Source: Ciborinia camelliae
Lineage: Eukaryota > Ascomycota > Leotiomycetes > Helotiales > Sclerotiniaceae
Direction: 5' to 3'
DNA: 64,000 nucleotides
NCBI GenBank assembly: GCA_025890175.1
Contig: JANPYM010000005.1
Location: forward strand, 30,303-94,302
In this document: positions 61,496-64,000 of the stretch, one piece after another
Layout: every line of letters begins with the position of its first letter
Numbering within the stretch: the first letter of the stretch is position 1
Notes under the pieces: model-generated
Database searches by the model: none
Told to the model about the DNA's origin: nothing
The model's input: only the letters and a program-made list of their open reading frames with translations
Translations under genes and position numbers: made by a program

Positions 61496-62483
61496 ACCCT
61501 CATAAAATGTTAGACAGACTTTACTTTCCATATACGTAATCTTACGATAAATTTCTTAAGAACATGAAGATGTGTATTATTTTAGTTTCCCTTGAAATCT
61601 TTGAACTCATCGATCCTATGGTTTTCTAACTATTTATACGCAATATATTATAATCCATCGTATAAAGTCTAGGAAATTCAAACAACTAGTGACCACCCGA
61701 CATCACCGCACTCGTCATATTCCTCACTATATATACCTACCTACCAAAAGAAAAACTCCCCGTAACATTTAAGCAATCCCCAATCAAACCCCCTCTTCCC
61801 ACCACTCCACAAAGATCTCAGCATCATCTTTTTGCCAGCTGTGAAAGCTCCAACCCTTACATTTCCCTATAATCTTCATAATCTTCACGAAAGAAAAATC
61901 GTAGAAGAAAGCCTAAGATATTCACATCAAAAAATACCTACCTAATCTAGAGATTTCCTGATCCGGGCATTCATTCGATATTCAGGATCATTGTTTACCT
62001 AATTAAAGTTCTTGAGGAAATATAACATCCGTATAATATGATCTTCTAGATATCGATTTCTGGATGGTTTGGTGGGGGGTTGTGTTATAATATCTAGCCC
62101 ATAGAACTAAAACTTCACAGCCCCGGAATAATACATACCAACTTAAACTTAAACTTAAACTTAACATCTTTATCCTCACCCTCTCATCCTCGTCCGAAAA
62201 ATAAATACCCCTCCTCTCTTCCTTCCTTCCTTCCATCCAACCAACCATTCCCCAAATCCCCCCGCCAAAATCCAATTATCCAATTATCCAATCCCATCCC
62301 CATCCCATCCCATCCCCACCCCTCTCGCTTAACCAAAAAACTCAGCCAGCAAAATTTCTCAAGCTCCACTTATTCTCATTTCACCTCTCACATTTCTCAT
62401 TTCACCTATTACCCAGACAGCTCTCTACCTAGCAATATATACCTAACAAACAACCCCTCCTTTTATGAAATACAATCAAAACA
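61290..62483. other. Intergenic with AT microsatellite
   Basis: An (AT)n tract lies at about 61466-61492. C-rich (CCATCC)n-like DNA lies at about 62285-62320, just before the tRNA gene. No gene seen. Confidence 0.6.
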
Positions 62484-62589
62484 TCCGGCATGGTGTAGTG
62501 GCTAGCATTTCCGCCTCTCATTCAAGTATTCCTCTAAGGATTGCGAAAAAAGGTCGCGGGAGACCGGGGTTCAATTCCCCGTACCGGAA
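62484..62589 (+). tRNA. tRNA-Glu (anticodon CTC) with a 34-nt intron
   Basis: Exons 62484-62520 and 62555-62589 give a 72-nt mature tRNA. The anticodon stem TCCGC/GCGGG closes the loop C-T-CTC-A-C, with the intron 62521-62554 after position 37, the canonical site. The T arm CGGGG-TTCAATT-CCCCG is perfect. The acceptor stem TCCGGCA/TACCGGA has one C-A mismatch at the sixth pair. A pol III T-run follows. The tRNA decodes GAG codons. Confidence 0.93.
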
Positions 62590-62593
62590 TTTC

Positions 62594-62607
62594 TTTTTTT
62601 TTTTTTT
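62594..62607 (+). terminator. RNA polymerase III terminator
   Basis: A run of 14 T begins five bases after the tRNA 3' end. Confidence 0.85.
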
Positions 62608-64000
62608 GATGTTTGAAGGGTTTTTGATAGACTTTTTTAATAGTTTTTTTTATAATATTTAGAGTTTGGGGTTTGGAGTTTGGAGTTTATGGTTTAGAAT
62701 TTGGGGTTTATAGTTATTATTTATTATCTTTCTCAACTTTATAGGTTCATCTCAGAATGATGAGCATATATATATGGTAATAAGGTGACCAGCAATAATA
62801 GGTATAAATCTTCTGTAGTATTAATAGTGTAAAGCTAAGAGGGTGCGGGTGGGAGCGAACTGATATAGACGCCCGCCGCGCGCTAGCGGGTGCATATAAG
62901 GATCGCGTACTTCGTACCCTTAACAGAATATGCTTTTTACAATACCATTCTTGCTACTTACTATTAATCAATAGTGACTTTCATCAAGTAATCGAACCAA
63001 CAATATAATTATTTAAGACTAATAAATAAATATTCCGCAGTGATATCTCCCTACGATATTTACATTTTTCATCCTCTCTCCCCATCTATCTATCTACCTC
63101 TCTACCTTCCATTCATGAATAGCAAACCTTTCAATTAAGTCATGCCCTTTTTTTCCCTTCCTTCTCCTGCAAGATCAGTTTAGCTTAGTATGAAAATCGA
63201 ATTGGATTGGAATTGGAATTACTAGTAAAGCAATTCAGAAACGGAAATTTCTCCTCGCTATACGTTTTGAGTCTGAGGCTTTTTTTATCATGGGGATAAA
63301 CTATGTAGGCGGATATGAAGTGATGCTGGTCTGGTCTGGTCTGGTTATGAGCTGGAGCTGGAGCCGAATTGGAAGGCGAGTTGTTGTTGGATTGGATTGA
63401 ATGTAGGTAGATTTGAATGCATTGAGTATGGAATTATAGAACTGCAGAATTATAGCCTCTCTTCGATTCTTAAATCTTGAATAAATAATCCCTTAGATAG
63501 GTATATATAGCTGCGTGGTATTGTCGATCCCTTCAAATACCTTTCCCTTTCGAGCCAGCCTCTTTGCTCCTGCTATCTTCCTTCTTCTATCTCTTCTGTC
63601 TCTTCAACCCCCTACCCCCAACATAATCTCCAAGATGGAGAGAAAACTTGAATATTCATAGGTCTGGGTTTATATGGTGTGCATGTTCATATAGCATGGC
63701 TATTTATTTGGTCCTTATATCTCATTATAATATATATATAACTATATATATATACGAAACCTCATCTTCTTCAGAGATACTCAAAAAATCTCAAAAGCCA
63801 AGTCCGATGCCAGATATCTTTAACTTTAAACTTTAAAGAACTTGCTATCCGCAAATTATATAAATAACTCTAAGGATGGGTTCGGATTTGTACGTGGCCT
63901 CTTATGAAATCATAGATTTGAGCAACAGCTCTATTATAGATTCCTAGTCTTTCCAAGTTCCTAAATTAACCTGCAAACTTGCTTGGAACATATAGAGAGA
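62608..64000. other. Intergenic, right end of window
   Basis: Degenerate GTTTGGAGTTTGGAG repeats lie at about 62660-62715. A short GC-rich patch at about 62845-62895 contains repeated GCGGGTG and complementary CGCCCGC. The rest is AT-rich with no recognised gene. Confidence 0.5.

Overview
This is a window of nuclear DNA from a filamentous ascomycete. Introns are 46-123 nt (two are longer, 121 and 300 nt) with GTAAGT-like donors and CTAAC/CTGAC-like branch points, and genes sit far apart in AT-rich, microsatellite-rich DNA with many (TAGG)n tracts. Enzymes of DHN-melanin synthesis, a large LysM protein and the repeat landscape suggest a Leotiomycete, perhaps a Sclerotiniaceae relative of Botrytis or Sclerotinia. 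That placement is inference; no ribosomal or mitochondrial marker is present.

Layout. 0-3.2 kb: 3' end of a Pro/Gly-rich gene, then G-rich repeats around a 555-base assembly gap. 3.2-6.7 kb: a secreted protein of about 1186 residues with eight LysM-like units and a minisatellite-coded Ser/Thr-rich front half. 8.4-10.4 kb: an APC-family amino acid/GABA permease with six exons. 11.1-16.1 kb: a PHD-finger coiled-coil protein and, divergent from it, an Hsp70-like gene that looks broken (one nonsense codon, two frame breaks). 16.5-22.7 kb: a small secreted protein, a GNAT acetyltransferase and a probable RNA polymerase I factor Rrn11. 22.7-32.4 kb is nearly gene-free; it holds a four-copy repeat array, a hairpin, one decayed reading frame and two weak small-gene candidates. 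32.4-39.5 kb: scytalone dehydratase and a tetrahydroxynaphthalene-reductase-type SDR, divergently arranged, followed by a Zn2Cys6 regulator. 42.8-44 kb: an alpha/beta hydrolase. 46-47.6 kb: a relic of a non-reducing polyketide synthase (SAT, KS and MAT pieces) plus another gene fragment. 48.8-50.1 kb: a secreted alpha/beta hydrolase. 52.8-53.6 kb: a second repeat array. 54.3-58.5 kb: a divergent pair of phenol 2-monooxygenase-like and intradiol ring-cleavage dioxygenase genes. 59.7-61.3 kb: a fungal protein of unknown function. 62.5 kb: tRNA-Glu(CTC) with an intron.

Two metabolic themes stand out. The first is DHN-melanin: the reductase and dehydratase act in consecutive parts of the pathway and share a 2.3-kb intergenic region, with a regulator gene next door and a dead polyketide synthase about 7 kb beyond the regulator. 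The second is aromatic breakdown: a ring hydroxylase and a ring-cleaving dioxygenase share a 989-bp promoter containing a Gal4-type CGG-N11-CCG site.

The most unusual non-coding feature is a pair of satellite-like arrays, at 24.2 kb and 52.8 kb. They lie in opposite orientation and share the core TTGTTGCAYATCTRAA, and no coding feature explains them.
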